32,164 nucleotides of DNA, from contig DAIDKT010000076.1 in assembly GCA_027449905.1 (NCBI GenBank), positions 1 through 32,164 on the forward strand. Direction: 5' to 3'. Within the stretch, counting starts at the first letter, position 1; the number at the start of each line of letters is the position of its first letter. Positions 1 through 9,274 of the stretch are shown piece by piece. The stretch is from Legionellales bacterium. GTDB lineage: Bacteria > Pseudomonadota > Gammaproteobacteria > Legionellales > Legionellaceae. A model generated the notes under the pieces. It saw only the letters and a list, made by a program, of their open reading frames with translations. It searched no databases and had not been told where the DNA came from. Position numbers and translations under genes: made by a program.

Positions 1-19
1 AACCCATATTCCGCAGTAA
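1..19 (+). repeat. Left terminal inverted repeat of the IS
   Basis: It pairs with 1713-1731 through the shared block ATTCCGCAGTAA plus an outer ACCC. The outermost base cannot be fixed because the window begins here. Confidence 0.7.
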
Positions 20-21
20 AG

Positions 22-1632
22 TCATGAATAAAATTCCCAATATGGTTTGCCCAGGCATTTTAGTATAATTTTATGTCTATCAATAATATTTGTAACCAAC
101 TCTGTTGCTTTATCAATGAGTAGTACACTGATTCCTTGAAAACAAAAAAACACCCATCTTGCAGTTGGGCGTTGAGTTGGCTTTTTCTTCATGTCAGGGA
201 AAGATGAATTATGTTCAGCAAGACGTTGCCTAATGAGATGTTCGATCCCCGCATAAACCATAAGGCTGCAAGTCATAATCATTAATAATGCTTCGATGCG
301 CTCGGGCTTTTTTAAAAACAATGAAGAAGTTAAGAAGTCAGGGCTTTTTAAAAATCGAAAACCGCGCTCCACCGCTTGTTGCGATTTATATTCATCGAGT
401 AAAAACTGCATAGAAAGATTTTCAGAAAGATCATTGGTTCCCAATATAAAAAGACCATTTGTTTGCTCAGCCTCAACGCATAAAGTCAAATCAGTCACGA
501 TGTTCCCTGTAATCTGAAAAGTAGTGATCACTTCATCATTCACACCGGGTCGACCGCGTTTAGTTCGTTTATCATGTCGTATAACTTTCGCATCATCAAT
601 GCGAATAAATTCTTGGCATTCAAGCCATTGCTGTAGAACTTTATAAGCATCCGCATCACAAGCAAACTGCTGTCTCATTAATTTTTTAAAATCGATAACA
701 GCTCGCTCTGTTTTCTTGCTAATACTGGCATTTAAAATGTGTTTTTCACGTTTTTTAGCTTGCGTACTTTTGATCAATAACCAACGCTGTTGAACACCGC
801 CATAATTTGAGTCAAACCATGCGCCGGCGTAGCCATCTTTCAACTCTGTCCACGAGATTGTGGCGGCTTGCGCCAAAACGGCTTTGGCCTCTTTTAATTT
901 TTGAGGGACTCTGGTAATAAATAATTGATTTTGTTCCGCTAGAGATTGTATCGTTTCTTCTGTATACAATGCCGAATCACCAATAAAATAGGTATTCTGA
1001 TAGGCTGCTTTCAAGCTCTTTAGGTGCGATTTCACTGTTTTTTTAAATGTCTCCGTGTCATTCGCATTACCGCTGACTGCCTGCATGTATAGTGGGATAC
1101 CGGCCTGGTTTTCTGTTATGAGACTCAATACAACTTGATTTAAATCAGGTCGATGATCGCGACTATATCCTCGCGTAATATGAATTGCTTGTGCATTGAT
1201 ATCATGCTCATACTGACCATCTAAATGAAAACTTGTTGTATCAAGGTTCAAGCTATTACAGCTTAGTTTAAGATAAGCAACCACGCGTACTGCAATTTCC
1301 TGGTATATCGCGGATACTCCTTGCTCATACAGTGAATCTAAGAATCGCCCCATCACATCTTCATTAATGTGAGATGGCAGAATGCCTTTCCCTAATAGGC
1401 GCTCTGTAGGTTTCTCGGAAAAATATTCAGGGTACATATGTAATGTTCTGCTTACGAAACCAAGCCCATTCAATATCATCGCAATAAGAAGCGTACCATT
1501 CGAAATCATACTGTTATGTGATTCTTTTGGCATTCGTTGATTAATCAGTTCTTCAAGCCCGATTTCTTTGCAAAACCCAGCAACCAAACCCAAGTGATCT
1601 AATCGTTGTACCTCAAAACGGGATGCATCCAT
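22..1632 (-). CDS. IS1634-family transposase (DDE type)
   Basis: This 536-residue protein would cut and rejoin the ends of the surrounding insertion sequence. The N-terminal part (LVAGFCKEIGLEELI, then MILNGLGFVSRTLHMYP) matches the DUF4277 domain found at the start of IS1634 transposases. Candidate catalytic acids are visible: Asp in LDTTSF near residue 129, Asp in FIGDSALY near 218, and Glu in VERGFRFLK near 420, within the usual DDE order and with the long insertion between the second D and the E typical of this group. Length is normal for the family and no stop or frameshift interrupts it, so the element could still be active. It reads toward the left IS end and occupies nearly the whole element. 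Confidence 0.88.
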   Translation of the reverse strand: MDASRFEVQRLDHLGLVAGFCKEIGLEELINQRMPKESHNSMISNGTLLIAMILNGLGFVSRTLHMYPEYFSEKPTERLLGKGILPSHINEDVMGRFLDSLYEQGVSAIYQEIAVRVVAYLKLSCNSLNLDTTSFHLDGQYEHDINAQAIHITRGYSRDHRPDLNQVVLSLITENQAGIPLYMQAVSGNANDTETFKKTVKSHLKSLKAAYQNTYFIGDSALYTEETIQSLAEQNQLFITRVPQKLKEAKAVLAQAATISWTELKDGYAGAWFDSNYGGVQQRWLLIKSTQAKKREKHILNASISKKTERAVIDFKKLMRQQFACDADAYKVLQQWLECQEFIRIDDAKVIRHDKRTKRGRPGVNDEVITTFQITGNIVTDLTLCVEAEQTNGLFILGTNDLSENLSMQFLLDEYKSQQAVERGFRFLKSPDFLTSSLFLKKPERIEALLMIMTCSLMVYAGIEHLIRQRLAEHNSSFPDMKKKPTQRPTARWVFFCFQGISVLLIDKATELVTNIIDRHKIILKCLGKPYWEFYS

Positions 1633-1712
1633 TTCTGCCTCGCAAAAAGCAGTAATAGATCAAAATCAGATCCACGTGTCAATAGTTTTGTGCAGAAAAT
1701 TAATTTAGAAAG

Positions 1713-1731
1713 TTACTGCGGAATGACGGGT
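1713..1731 (-). repeat. Right terminal inverted repeat of the IS
   Basis: Reading inward on the minus strand gives ACCCGTCATTCCGCAGTAA, matching the left end with one gap and two substitutions. It marks the junction with the interrupted nitrilase-like gene. Confidence 0.75.
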
Positions 1732-2798
1732 CCAAAATTTAACTCGTTCGCAGAAAAATTGCAATTATACATGAGTGTTTTTCAACAGAAATATGATTTG
1801 GCAAAACAAAAATTTCCTACTGCGAGGATCATTCTGGTTAGTCATGAATACGCAATTACCAAAGCAAACGATACGAATTCACAAGTTATTGATTATGAAG
1901 AACATCTATTGCTCCAAGCGCTTTTAAAATCATTTACCTTATTAAACCCAAATTCTACTTTCATTTTTCCGTATGCCTTCTCTAAGGAATATCATGGTGC
2001 AGATGTGCTCCCAAAGATGAACAAAATTGCACAACGTTTTCAGGACGATTCTTACATAAATAAACGTTATACTGTTGAAGAAGAACACTTAATTACTTAT
2101 CAAAATAGATCCAAAAAAATCGACCTGAAGAAAAAATCACCGCGGTGCGAAATGTTTGTTATCTAATTAGTAGGGGAGAAATATTAAACAAAGTAGACAA
2201 GAGAATACCCTGCTTTGAATACACTCTACCCAATAGCTCCGTTGTTCGTGCTCCATTTGTACAAGGCAGTACGTTCTTTCAGCCTGGTACCAATAGAAAT
2301 ATAATCCGGTTTAATAACACTCAATCATTAGCGATAGAAATTTGTGCTGATCATGCAACTGGTTTATTAAAATCTACAAGAAAGGGCCATAAGCTTCTAG
2401 TTGACTATCATTTGATTTTATCGAATTCTACTCCGCTGAAAACTGAACATTTAATTGGAAAATTCAATATTCTCTGCGATGCAATAACAGGTACATCCAT
2501 GGTTCAGTTAGAAGCAACAAGCAATAAAAATGTCCCCATGGTGATAGCCATCACACCTGAATGCGATAGAGGCTTAATTAAGTATGATATTGAATTGATA
2601 AATCCAGAAATACCAGTCATCGCTCCCAGATCAGTTGTCGAATTAAGTGACGACATTTTCAATAAAAAAGCAAAAAAAATCCAAACCGCTTTAAAAGGCC
2701 ACATAACCTGGATTAAACAAAGTGACAGGACACAAGAGGCATTATCTGATATCGATAAATCCGGTCCCGAAGAAAACTCTAAACATGATCTCCTGTAA
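1732..2798 (+). pseudogene. Nitrilase-superfamily hydrolase, 5' truncated by the IS and frameshifted
   Basis: Two reading frames together look like one carbon-nitrogen hydrolase. The first (to 2166) carries IILVSHEYAIT, a plausible region for the family's catalytic Glu. The second (open from 2109) carries VRNVCYLISRGEI, then DKRIPCFE (candidate catalytic Lys) and IEICADHATG (candidate nucleophile Cys), in the Glu-Lys-Cys order of the superfamily. The frames join at a run of seven A (2113-2119); one extra A would give a continuous protein through RPEEKITAVRNV. The N-terminus is missing because the IS ends at 1731, and frame-one sequence upstream of that is IS-derived. A GTG/TTG start inside the IS or reinitiation at 2145 could still give fragments, but none would hold all three motifs. 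The substrate is unknown. No close neighbour suggests a pathway. Confidence 0.65.
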
Positions 2799-2934
2799 AT
2801 TATGCCGTTAGTGATTTTCTTAACCCAGCAACATGAAGTTATCCATAAAAGGGCCTACTCCACATTTTTGTGTCGTCTTGGTTTATATTTTTGTGTTATT
2901 GATAGTTAACAGATGAAGCAACCTCGAGCCAGGA

Positions 2935-2961
2935 TCGATTTTATACTTATTTATGTATAAT
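2935..2961 (+). promoter_or_regulatory. Possible promoter for the permease-sulfotransferase operon
   Basis: A perfect TATAAT lies at 2956-2961, preceded directly by TG. No good -35 box is at the standard distance; TCGATT at 2935-2940 is the best weak candidate, 15 bases upstream. The remaining intergenic sequence (2799-3071) shows no other recognisable element. Confidence 0.35.
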
Positions 2962-3071
2962 GGTCTTATGTATTAATTAAGATCTAGGGTTTCAGGAGAT
3001 GAAGTGTCAATAGACCCCCATTATATCATCAGGTCTTGATGCATTTTATATACACATAAAAAGGACTCCTC

Positions 3072-4619
3072 ATGTTGAAACGAGATATATCAACGACGAA
3101 TATACTGGTTGCTTCTGCAGGTGGCATGATTGGATCAGGATGGTTATTCAGTCCATTTATTAGCGCACAAATGGCGGGTAGCAATGCTTTAATCAGCTGG
3201 ATTGTTGCAGCTATTTTCATGTTGTTTATTGCATTACCGCTTTGTGAATTAGGAACCATGTTTCCTGTATCAGGAGGAATGTCTAATTATCCCACCTTTA
3301 CACATGGACGCGAAGTTGGGTTTTTATTTGCATGGACGTCGTGGTTATCTTACGTTGTTATGACGCCAATTGAAATTCAGGCCATTCTTCAATATTCCAG
3401 TCATTTCTTTCCAATTTTAATCGATAGTCATACAGCCACGCTTACCTTGTCTCCTTATGGATACATGGCCGCCATAGGTATTATGTTGTTTGTTGTGATT
3501 CTGAATTCTTATGGTATTAAATTTTTAGCTGAATGTAATAAATATGCCAGCATTATTAAATTCGCTCTCCCGAGCATTGCTATTTTTGCGCTTTTAAAAC
3601 AGTCCCCCAGTCTGGTAAACATTCATATTGATGTATCGAGTAAAGAGAGTTGGATAGAAATCTTTACAGCTCTTTCTACGGGTGGCGTGGCTTTTGCTTT
3701 CACGGGATTTCAAAATGGCTTAATGCTAGCAGGAGAGGTTAAAAACCCGCAAAAAAATATTCCTATAGCTATATTAGGGGCTGTTTTAGTTGGGTTTATT
3801 CTCTACTTTATGTTGCAGTTTAGCTTTATAGCCGCCATCCCCTCAAAATATCTTGGTTCAGGTTGGAGTGCATTAAGCTATCCTGGAGATGGTGGCCCGT
3901 TGGTTGGATTAACGTTGTTATTAGGACTCGGTGTAGTCGCAACCTTGTTAATGTTTGATGCTGCTTTTTCACCTTTTGGCACAACATTGGTTTATACCGC
4001 AGCTACTTCTCGAATTTTATATGGGATGGCATTGAACGATCACTTGCCAAAAATATTTTTGAAAGTAAATCGCCACAATATACCCTACGTTACACTCTAT
4101 GCTAATCTTTTTGTAGGCTGCTTAGCCTTCCTACCCTTTCCTGGCTGGCAAAAATTAGTGGCTTTTCTCTCATCAGCCAGTATTCTTTCTTACGGTATTG
4201 GCCCTCTCTGTTTATTAGCGATGCGCAAGCTGCAACCGAGAACACACCGACCCTTTAAATTATCAAAAAGCTTACTGATATCCCACATCGCATTTTATGT
4301 TTGTAATTTAATGTTATATTGGTGTGGATTTTCTATCCTTTGCAAGCTATATATTGCTCTCTTGTTTGGGCTTGGTGTTTATCTTATTTATCACCGTAAA
4401 AATACGATAACTGACAGTGCACCATTAATTTGGTTTGCTACATACATGAGCTCATTATCCATTATTTCTTATCTAGGCTCATTTGGTGGCATTGGCGTAT
4501 TAGCGTTCCCGATAGATATTGTGTGCTTTTTACCTTATAGCATATGCATGCTTTATTTGTCGCAAAAATGTTTAGTAACCAATCGTGATGCGAATGAAAT
4601 GCTTGGGAAAACGAAATGA
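3072..4619 (+). CDS. APC-superfamily amino acid permease
   Basis: This 515-residue, very hydrophobic inner-membrane protein probably imports or exchanges an amino acid or amine using an ion gradient. The first membrane helix carries GGMIGSGWLFSP, the unwound-helix glycine motif of APC transporters that binds the substrate carboxylate and amino groups. A second conserved stretch, AFAFTGFQNGLMLAGEVKNPQKNIP, corresponds to the helix 6 to 7 region with the conserved Glu and the NP following it. About 12 to 14 membrane segments can be read. AAGGA at 3061 supports the ATG at 3072, seven to eight bases away. The stop overlaps the next gene's start by four bases (ATGA), so the two are very probably translated from one mRNA. 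Substrate cannot be told from sequence; its pairing with sulfotransferases is unexplained. Confidence 0.82.
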   Translation: MLKRDISTTNILVASAGGMIGSGWLFSPFISAQMAGSNALISWIVAAIFMLFIALPLCELGTMFPVSGGMSNYPTFTHGREVGFLFAWTSWLSYVVMTPIEIQAILQYSSHFFPILIDSHTATLTLSPYGYMAAIGIMLFVVILNSYGIKFLAECNKYASIIKFALPSIAIFALLKQSPSLVNIHIDVSSKESWIEIFTALSTGGVAFAFTGFQNGLMLAGEVKNPQKNIPIAILGAVLVGFILYFMLQFSFIAAIPSKYLGSGWSALSYPGDGGPLVGLTLLLGLGVVATLLMFDAAFSPFGTTLVYTAATSRILYGMALNDHLPKIFLKVNRHNIPYVTLYANLFVGCLAFLPFPGWQKLVAFLSSASILSYGIGPLCLLAMRKLQPRTHRPFKLSKSLLISHIAFYVCNLMLYWCGFSILCKLYIALLFGLGVYLIYHRKNTITDSAPLIWFATYMSSLSIISYLGSFGGIGVLAFPIDIVCFLPYSICMLYLSQKCLVTNRDANEMLGKTK

Positions 4620-7138
4620 CTTATCCTGCCAGAGCGTTATGCGAATCCACCGGTATTGATATGTTGCGGGGAAAATCGATTCTTATTCATTCTGAGCAAA
4701 GCCTGGGTGATAGTATTCAATTTTTTCGTTATATACCTTTATTGGTGGAATTAGGTGCCCAAGTATTTCTCAAAATACAACCCGCATTAATCCCTCTCTT
4801 TTCCCCATGGCGCAATAGCGTCCATTTTATCGCGATAGGATCACCGTTGCCTTCTTGTGATTATCATTGCCCGTTAATGAGATTAGCAAGGTTATTTAAA
4901 ACAGAAATAGAGACTATTCCTAAATCTATTCCTTATTTGTTTCCCGACATGCATTCTCTTGAAAATTGTCAAAAAAAGTTAGGGTATACAAATCATCAAC
5001 GTATTGGGATTGCTTGGGAAGGAAATTCTTTTAATGTAATGAACCAAAAACGCTCTATTGAGCTCAATACCTTGTTGACCTTACATCAACCCAATATAAA
5101 TTTTATTTGCTTACAAAAAGATGTTTACTCGGAAGAAAAAAAAGCACTTGAGCAATATCAAATCGCCTATCATAGTCAGGAATTAAGTACCTTGGAAGGA
5201 ACAGCCGCATTAATTGGATGTTTGGATCTGGTCATCACGATCGATAACTCTATTGCCCATTTAGCCGCTGCCATGGGTAAAGAAGCCTGGATTTTATTGC
5301 CATTCAGTGCAGATTGGTGTTGGTTTTTGCAGCGAGACGATAGTCCTTGGTATCCCTCTGTCAAATTTTTTCGACAAGAAATACCTGGGGATTGGAGTAT
5401 GCCTTTAAATCGCATAAAAGACTGTTTGAAGACATTACCAACTATTAAACCTCAAGTTTTTATTGAAGATTTAATACAACAGGCTCATTCGCAATTGCAA
5501 AGGGGATTATTTTTTGAAGCAACACAACTTTACCGAGATATTTTGATAAAAAATCCCGAATGCCATAGCGCATCGCAAGGCATTGCTTTAGCAGCACTGC
5601 AACAAAATAATATGGCAGATGCCATTCAATTTATGCAGCAAGCATCAGAAATAGCACCCACAGTTATCTTTTATAAACGAAATTTGGGTGAATTATTACG
5701 TCGGGTAGGTCAGTTAGAAGCAGCAATATCCTTACATCAAACAATTATCAATATAGAGCCAGAATCCTCTGAAAATCATTTTTTATTAGGTTTATCCTAT
5801 CATGACAACCATCAATTTGAATTGGCTATTCAACATTATCGTATCGCCTTATCCTTGGATAAAAACCATGGTCTAGCGTGGAACAATCTTGGCGCCTCTC
5901 TAGAATGTCTTGGTAATAAACAGCAAGCAAAGATCGCCTATGAAAAAGCAATTCGTTTAAATCCAAATCATGCAGAAGCACAAAATAATCTCGGCGCTAT
6001 TTACAGTGAAGAAGGTCTCATGGATAAAGCAAGTCGGTATTTTGAAGCAGCCATTGAAGCCCGTCCGGATTTTATAGAGGCACATTATAATTTATCTCTG
6101 ATAAAAACCTACCAAGCAGGGGATCCTCACTTGGTATTTTTAGAAACATTCATAAAAAAAATCGATCATTGTTCTATACGAGCTCAGATTCATTACTATT
6201 TTGCACTAGGGAAGGCATTGGATGATACGCAACAATATGCTGCTGCTTTTAAAGCCTATGCTGAAGGCAATCGATTACATTATTTGCAAAACCCCTGGAA
6301 TAAAACAAAACTACAAAACCTGGTTGAACACCTCCCGCAAATTTTTAACCACACTTTTTTCAAAAAAACCGATCAAACCAAACAAACAACACCCTGTCCA
6401 ATTTTTATTGTGGGTATGCCGCGGGCCGGAACCACGCTGATAGAGCAAATACTTGCGAGCCATAAAAATATTTATGGTGCGGGAGAATTAACTATTTTAG
6501 ATGATATCATTCAAGAAACCTGCCAGAGCGCTCGTTTACCATTTAATAATTGGGTGAGTCAGTTAACTGATGATGAATTTGTAGCCTTGGGTAAAAAATA
6601 TTTGGAGCGAACTTCAATTTTAGCTCCAGACAAAGAGTTTATCATTGATAAAATGCCCAGCAATTGTTTTTATATTGGGATGATTTATCGCATGTTACCG
6701 ACTGCAAAAATTATTCATGCTATTCGTGATCCCATGGATTCTTGTTTTTCTTGTTTTACCCATTTATTCAAAAACAACATGTTCTTTGCTTATGATATCA
6801 CTGCGTTGGTCGATTATTATGTATTATACGTCCGGGCTATGCAGCATTGGCATACGGTCCTACCGTCAACCGTGATTTTTGATTTAACTTATGAACAAAT
6901 GATTGCCAACCACGAGGAATTTTCAAAACAGCTCGTAGAGTACATAGGGCTACCTTGGGATCCGAATTGTCTTAACTTTTATAAAAATGAACGTATGGTA
7001 AAAACAGCCAGCTTAACCCAGGTCAGAAAACCTATTTATAAAACCTCTGTGCAACGTTGGCAATATTTTGCCGAGGAGTTACAACCTTTATTAAAGATGG
7101 TTGCTCCTTATCGTAATAAAAAGGGGATTAGCGCATAA
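4616..7138 (+). CDS. GT9-like glycosyltransferase domain + TPR + sulfotransferase fusion protein
   Basis: This 840-residue cytoplasmic protein appears to have three parts. Residues about 15-275 match the heptosyltransferase-like (GT9) domain that usually follows TPRs in bacterial proteins: EQSLGDSIQFFRYIPLL, RIGIAWEGN, LDLVITIDNSIAHLAAAMGK and DWCWFLQRDDSPWYP. Residues about 285-505 are TPR units (for example HGLAWNNLGASLECLG, HAEAQNNLGAIYSEEG). Residues about 590-835 are a Sulfotransfer_3-type domain with the 5'-phosphosulfate loop FIVGMPRAGTTLIEQIL (near 595) and the 3'-phosphate motif IIHAIRDPMDSCFSC (near 700), as in PAPS-dependent and tyrosylprotein sulfotransferases. The order GT, TPR, ST is unusual because the GT domain normally ends a TPR protein. 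It overlaps the permease by four bases and the next gene by one (TAATG). Acceptor substrates for either domain are unknown. Confidence 0.82.
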   Translation: MTYPARALCESTGIDMLRGKSILIHSEQSLGDSIQFFRYIPLLVELGAQVFLKIQPALIPLFSPWRNSVHFIAIGSPLPSCDYHCPLMRLARLFKTEIETIPKSIPYLFPDMHSLENCQKKLGYTNHQRIGIAWEGNSFNVMNQKRSIELNTLLTLHQPNINFICLQKDVYSEEKKALEQYQIAYHSQELSTLEGTAALIGCLDLVITIDNSIAHLAAAMGKEAWILLPFSADWCWFLQRDDSPWYPSVKFFRQEIPGDWSMPLNRIKDCLKTLPTIKPQVFIEDLIQQAHSQLQRGLFFEATQLYRDILIKNPECHSASQGIALAALQQNNMADAIQFMQQASEIAPTVIFYKRNLGELLRRVGQLEAAISLHQTIINIEPESSENHFLLGLSYHDNHQFELAIQHYRIALSLDKNHGLAWNNLGASLECLGNKQQAKIAYEKAIRLNPNHAEAQNNLGAIYSEEGLMDKASRYFEAAIEARPDFIEAHYNLSLIKTYQAGDPHLVFLETFIKKIDHCSIRAQIHYYFALGKALDDTQQYAAAFKAYAEGNRLHYLQNPWNKTKLQNLVEHLPQIFNHTFFKKTDQTKQTTPCPIFIVGMPRAGTTLIEQILASHKNIYGAGELTILDDIIQETCQSARLPFNNWVSQLTDDEFVALGKKYLERTSILAPDKEFIIDKMPSNCFYIGMIYRMLPTAKIIHAIRDPMDSCFSCFTHLFKNNMFFAYDITALVDYYVLYVRAMQHWHTVLPSTVIFDLTYEQMIANHEEFSKQLVEYIGLPWDPNCLNFYKNERMVKTASLTQVRKPIYKTSVQRWQYFAEELQPLLKMVAPYRNKKGISA

Positions 7139-9243
7139 TGTCACCTGATGAGTCTCTGCGTGTTGCCGAACAATTACAAAGAGAGGGTAAGTTAAAACAA
7201 GCTGAAATCGTTTTAAATCAAATAATAGCGAGTAACCCCTCGCATGCTTACGCCCTGCATTTATTAGGAGTCATCGCCTATCAAGTTGGCAAGATTACCT
7301 TGGCTATCCAATTAATAGAACAAGCCGTCCAAAGTAATTCTCATGTGGCCCTATTTCATAGCAATTTAGGGGAAATGCACCGCCAATTCAAGGCGATTGA
7401 TTTAAGTATTCAGTGTGGGCAGCGGGCTGTTATGTTGGATGCAAACTCTGCAAATGCTTGGTCTAATTTAGGCATTACTTACTACGATGCTAAACAATAT
7501 GAACAGGCAAAAAATTGTCACCAACGAGCACTTGCTATAAATCCCCAATTAAGCTGTTCGCTGAACAATTTGGGAAGTATCTATAAAACCGAAGACCAGA
7601 TGAAATTAGCCATTGAGTTTTATCAAGCTGCTATAAGCGCCTCTCCTCATTTTGTTGAACCCTTGAATAATTTGGGTGTGTTATTTTTACAAAAGCAAGA
7701 ATTTAAAAAGGCGTGGAAGTATCTTAATCAGGCAATAGTCTTGGCACCCACTTTTGCAGATGCCCATTGTAATCTCGGTTTAACCTTACTCGGTTTAGAG
7801 CAAAGTGCAAATGCCTTGATATATTTTGAAAAAGCATTGCAATTAAAACCTGATTATGCGGAAGCTTATTATGGTTGCGCAAAGGTATATCTCCACCAAC
7901 ATCATTTTACTGAATCAGAATGTTCTATTCGTAAAGCGATGATGCTCAATCCTGAGCAAGTTGAATTTTATCAACTTTTGGCAGATATTTATCATGAGCA
8001 AGGTCATTACACACAAGCATTGATGCATTTAGATCAAGCCTTAGCGATCGATCCCACCTTTTCCAATTTATACCTTAGCAAGGGTAATATACTCATGGAG
8101 ATGGGCGAAATATCCCAAGCAGAAGAACAATTTTTAAAAGTAACGACTAATCGCAATCTCGATGCCCTGGTTAATGCACATTATAGTTTAGTTCAACTAG
8201 GTAAAGTGGAACCTTCTAATAACAGCTTGCGAGCTTTATTATCTATAACAAAAGATCTCCAAACTTTATCACCCAATAAATTAGAATATCTCTATTTCGC
8301 CCTAGGTAAATGTTATGACGATATCGGTGAATGGGCAAAAGCATTTAAATATTTTAGCGAGGGATGTCGTTTAAAACGGCAGCGTATTACTTATAATATT
8401 GCAGAGCAAATCCAGTTTACAGATAAACTCATCCATAGTTTTACGCAACAAACCATTGAGCATTTGCAAACCTTTGCGAACCCCTCCGCATTACCTATTT
8501 TTATAGTCGGTATGCCTCGTTCGGGAAGCACGCTTATTGAGCAAATCTTATCCAATCACTCTCACGTTTATGGTGCTGGGGAACTAAAATATTTAAATAA
8601 TTTAATACAATCACCTATTAAAAACCAATTAAGAACGCTGTATTACCCTGAAAACATTTTACATTTATCGCCTGAAATATGCCGTGCTATCACTGATAAC
8701 TATGTAGCTTATTTACAGCATTATTCTCCGCAGGCAATCCGTATTACTGACAAAATGCCATATAATTATACTGCTATCGGGCTTATTCATGCCTTACTCC
8801 CAAATGCTAAAATTATTCATGTAAAACGTAATCCAATTGATACCTGTTTATCTTGTTATACAAAATTGTTTACCGAAGGGCAATTGTATTCTTATGAATT
8901 AACTGAGTTAGGGCAATATTACCAGTGTTATGAACGTATTATGAATCATTGGCGTCGTATTCTTCCATCCGATGCTTGGCTGGAAATTGAATATGAAGGG
9001 ATGGTCAATAACCTCGAGCTAGAAGCACAACGTTTAATTGAGTATTGTGATTTAGCTTGGGAGCCTGCTTGTCTTGCTTTTTATCAATCCAAACGCCAGG
9101 TGCGCACTGCTAGTTTCGTCCAAGTACGTCAGCCTATTTATACCTCATCTATTGAACGTTGGTGTCGATATGAACAAGAACTGGCACCACTTATTCAGGT
9201 TTTAAATCGCAATACTCCTGATAATCCTAAAAAACGCAGTTGA
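7138..9243 (+). CDS. TPR-containing sulfotransferase
   Basis: This 701-residue protein is a paralogue of the C-terminal two thirds of its upstream neighbour. Residues about 1-400 form a TPR superhelix of roughly ten units (for example NAWSNLGITYYDAKQYEQA, FADAHCNLGLTLLGLEQS). Residues about 450-695 are a Sulfotransfer_3 domain with FIVGMPRSGSTLIEQIL as the PAPS 5'-phosphosulfate loop and IIHVKRNPIDTCLSC as the 3'-phosphate site. DKMPYNYTAIGLIHALLPNAK and the end region VRTASFVQVRQPIY match the upstream copy (DKMPSNCFYIGMIYRMLPTAK, VKTASLTQVRKPIY), showing duplication and divergence. The start ATG overlaps the previous stop as TAATG, which points to translational coupling. The TPRs probably hold the acceptor protein or glycan. 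Unlike the first protein it has no glycosyltransferase domain. Confidence 0.88.
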   Translation: MSPDESLRVAEQLQREGKLKQAEIVLNQIIASNPSHAYALHLLGVIAYQVGKITLAIQLIEQAVQSNSHVALFHSNLGEMHRQFKAIDLSIQCGQRAVMLDANSANAWSNLGITYYDAKQYEQAKNCHQRALAINPQLSCSLNNLGSIYKTEDQMKLAIEFYQAAISASPHFVEPLNNLGVLFLQKQEFKKAWKYLNQAIVLAPTFADAHCNLGLTLLGLEQSANALIYFEKALQLKPDYAEAYYGCAKVYLHQHHFTESECSIRKAMMLNPEQVEFYQLLADIYHEQGHYTQALMHLDQALAIDPTFSNLYLSKGNILMEMGEISQAEEQFLKVTTNRNLDALVNAHYSLVQLGKVEPSNNSLRALLSITKDLQTLSPNKLEYLYFALGKCYDDIGEWAKAFKYFSEGCRLKRQRITYNIAEQIQFTDKLIHSFTQQTIEHLQTFANPSALPIFIVGMPRSGSTLIEQILSNHSHVYGAGELKYLNNLIQSPIKNQLRTLYYPENILHLSPEICRAITDNYVAYLQHYSPQAIRITDKMPYNYTAIGLIHALLPNAKIIHVKRNPIDTCLSCYTKLFTEGQLYSYELTELGQYYQCYERIMNHWRRILPSDAWLEIEYEGMVNNLELEAQRLIEYCDLAWEPACLAFYQSKRQVRTASFVQVRQPIYTSSIERWCRYEQELAPLIQVLNRNTPDNPKKRS

Positions 9244-9245
9244 AT
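9221..9245 (-). repeat. 25-bp dispersed sequence shared with 23841-23865
   Basis: The reverse complement of these 25 bases is identical to 23841-23865 and begins ATTCAACTGCGTTTTTTAGG. Here it forms one arm of the terminator and encodes the last residues (PKKRS and stop) of the TPR-sulfotransferase. A third, shorter version is the opposite terminator arm. Confidence 0.75.
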
Positions 9246-9274
9246 CCACTCCGATCCCACTGCGTTTTTTAGGA
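9225..9274. terminator. Bidirectional hairpin terminator between convergent genes
   Basis: TCCTAAAAAACGCAGT (9225-9240) pairs perfectly over 16 bases with 9259-9274, around an 18-base loop. The T-run in the right arm and the A-run in the left arm give a U-tract in both directions. It overlaps the last codons of the plus-strand gene and the stop of the minus-strand lipoprotein gene. Confidence 0.8.

Larger units (their letters stand above)
1..1731. mobile_element. IS1634-family insertion sequence, apparently complete
   Basis: The element holds one transposase gene on the minus strand, bounded by imperfect inverted repeats. The left end (1-19) and the reverse complement of the right end (1713-1731) share ACCC followed by ATTCCGCAGTAA, with a one-base gap and two changes between. 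The window opens at or within one base of the left tip, so any target duplication cannot be checked. The right tip lies inside the nitrilase-like gene that follows, whose homologous sequence begins directly after 1731. Family assignment rests on the transposase type. Confidence 0.8.
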
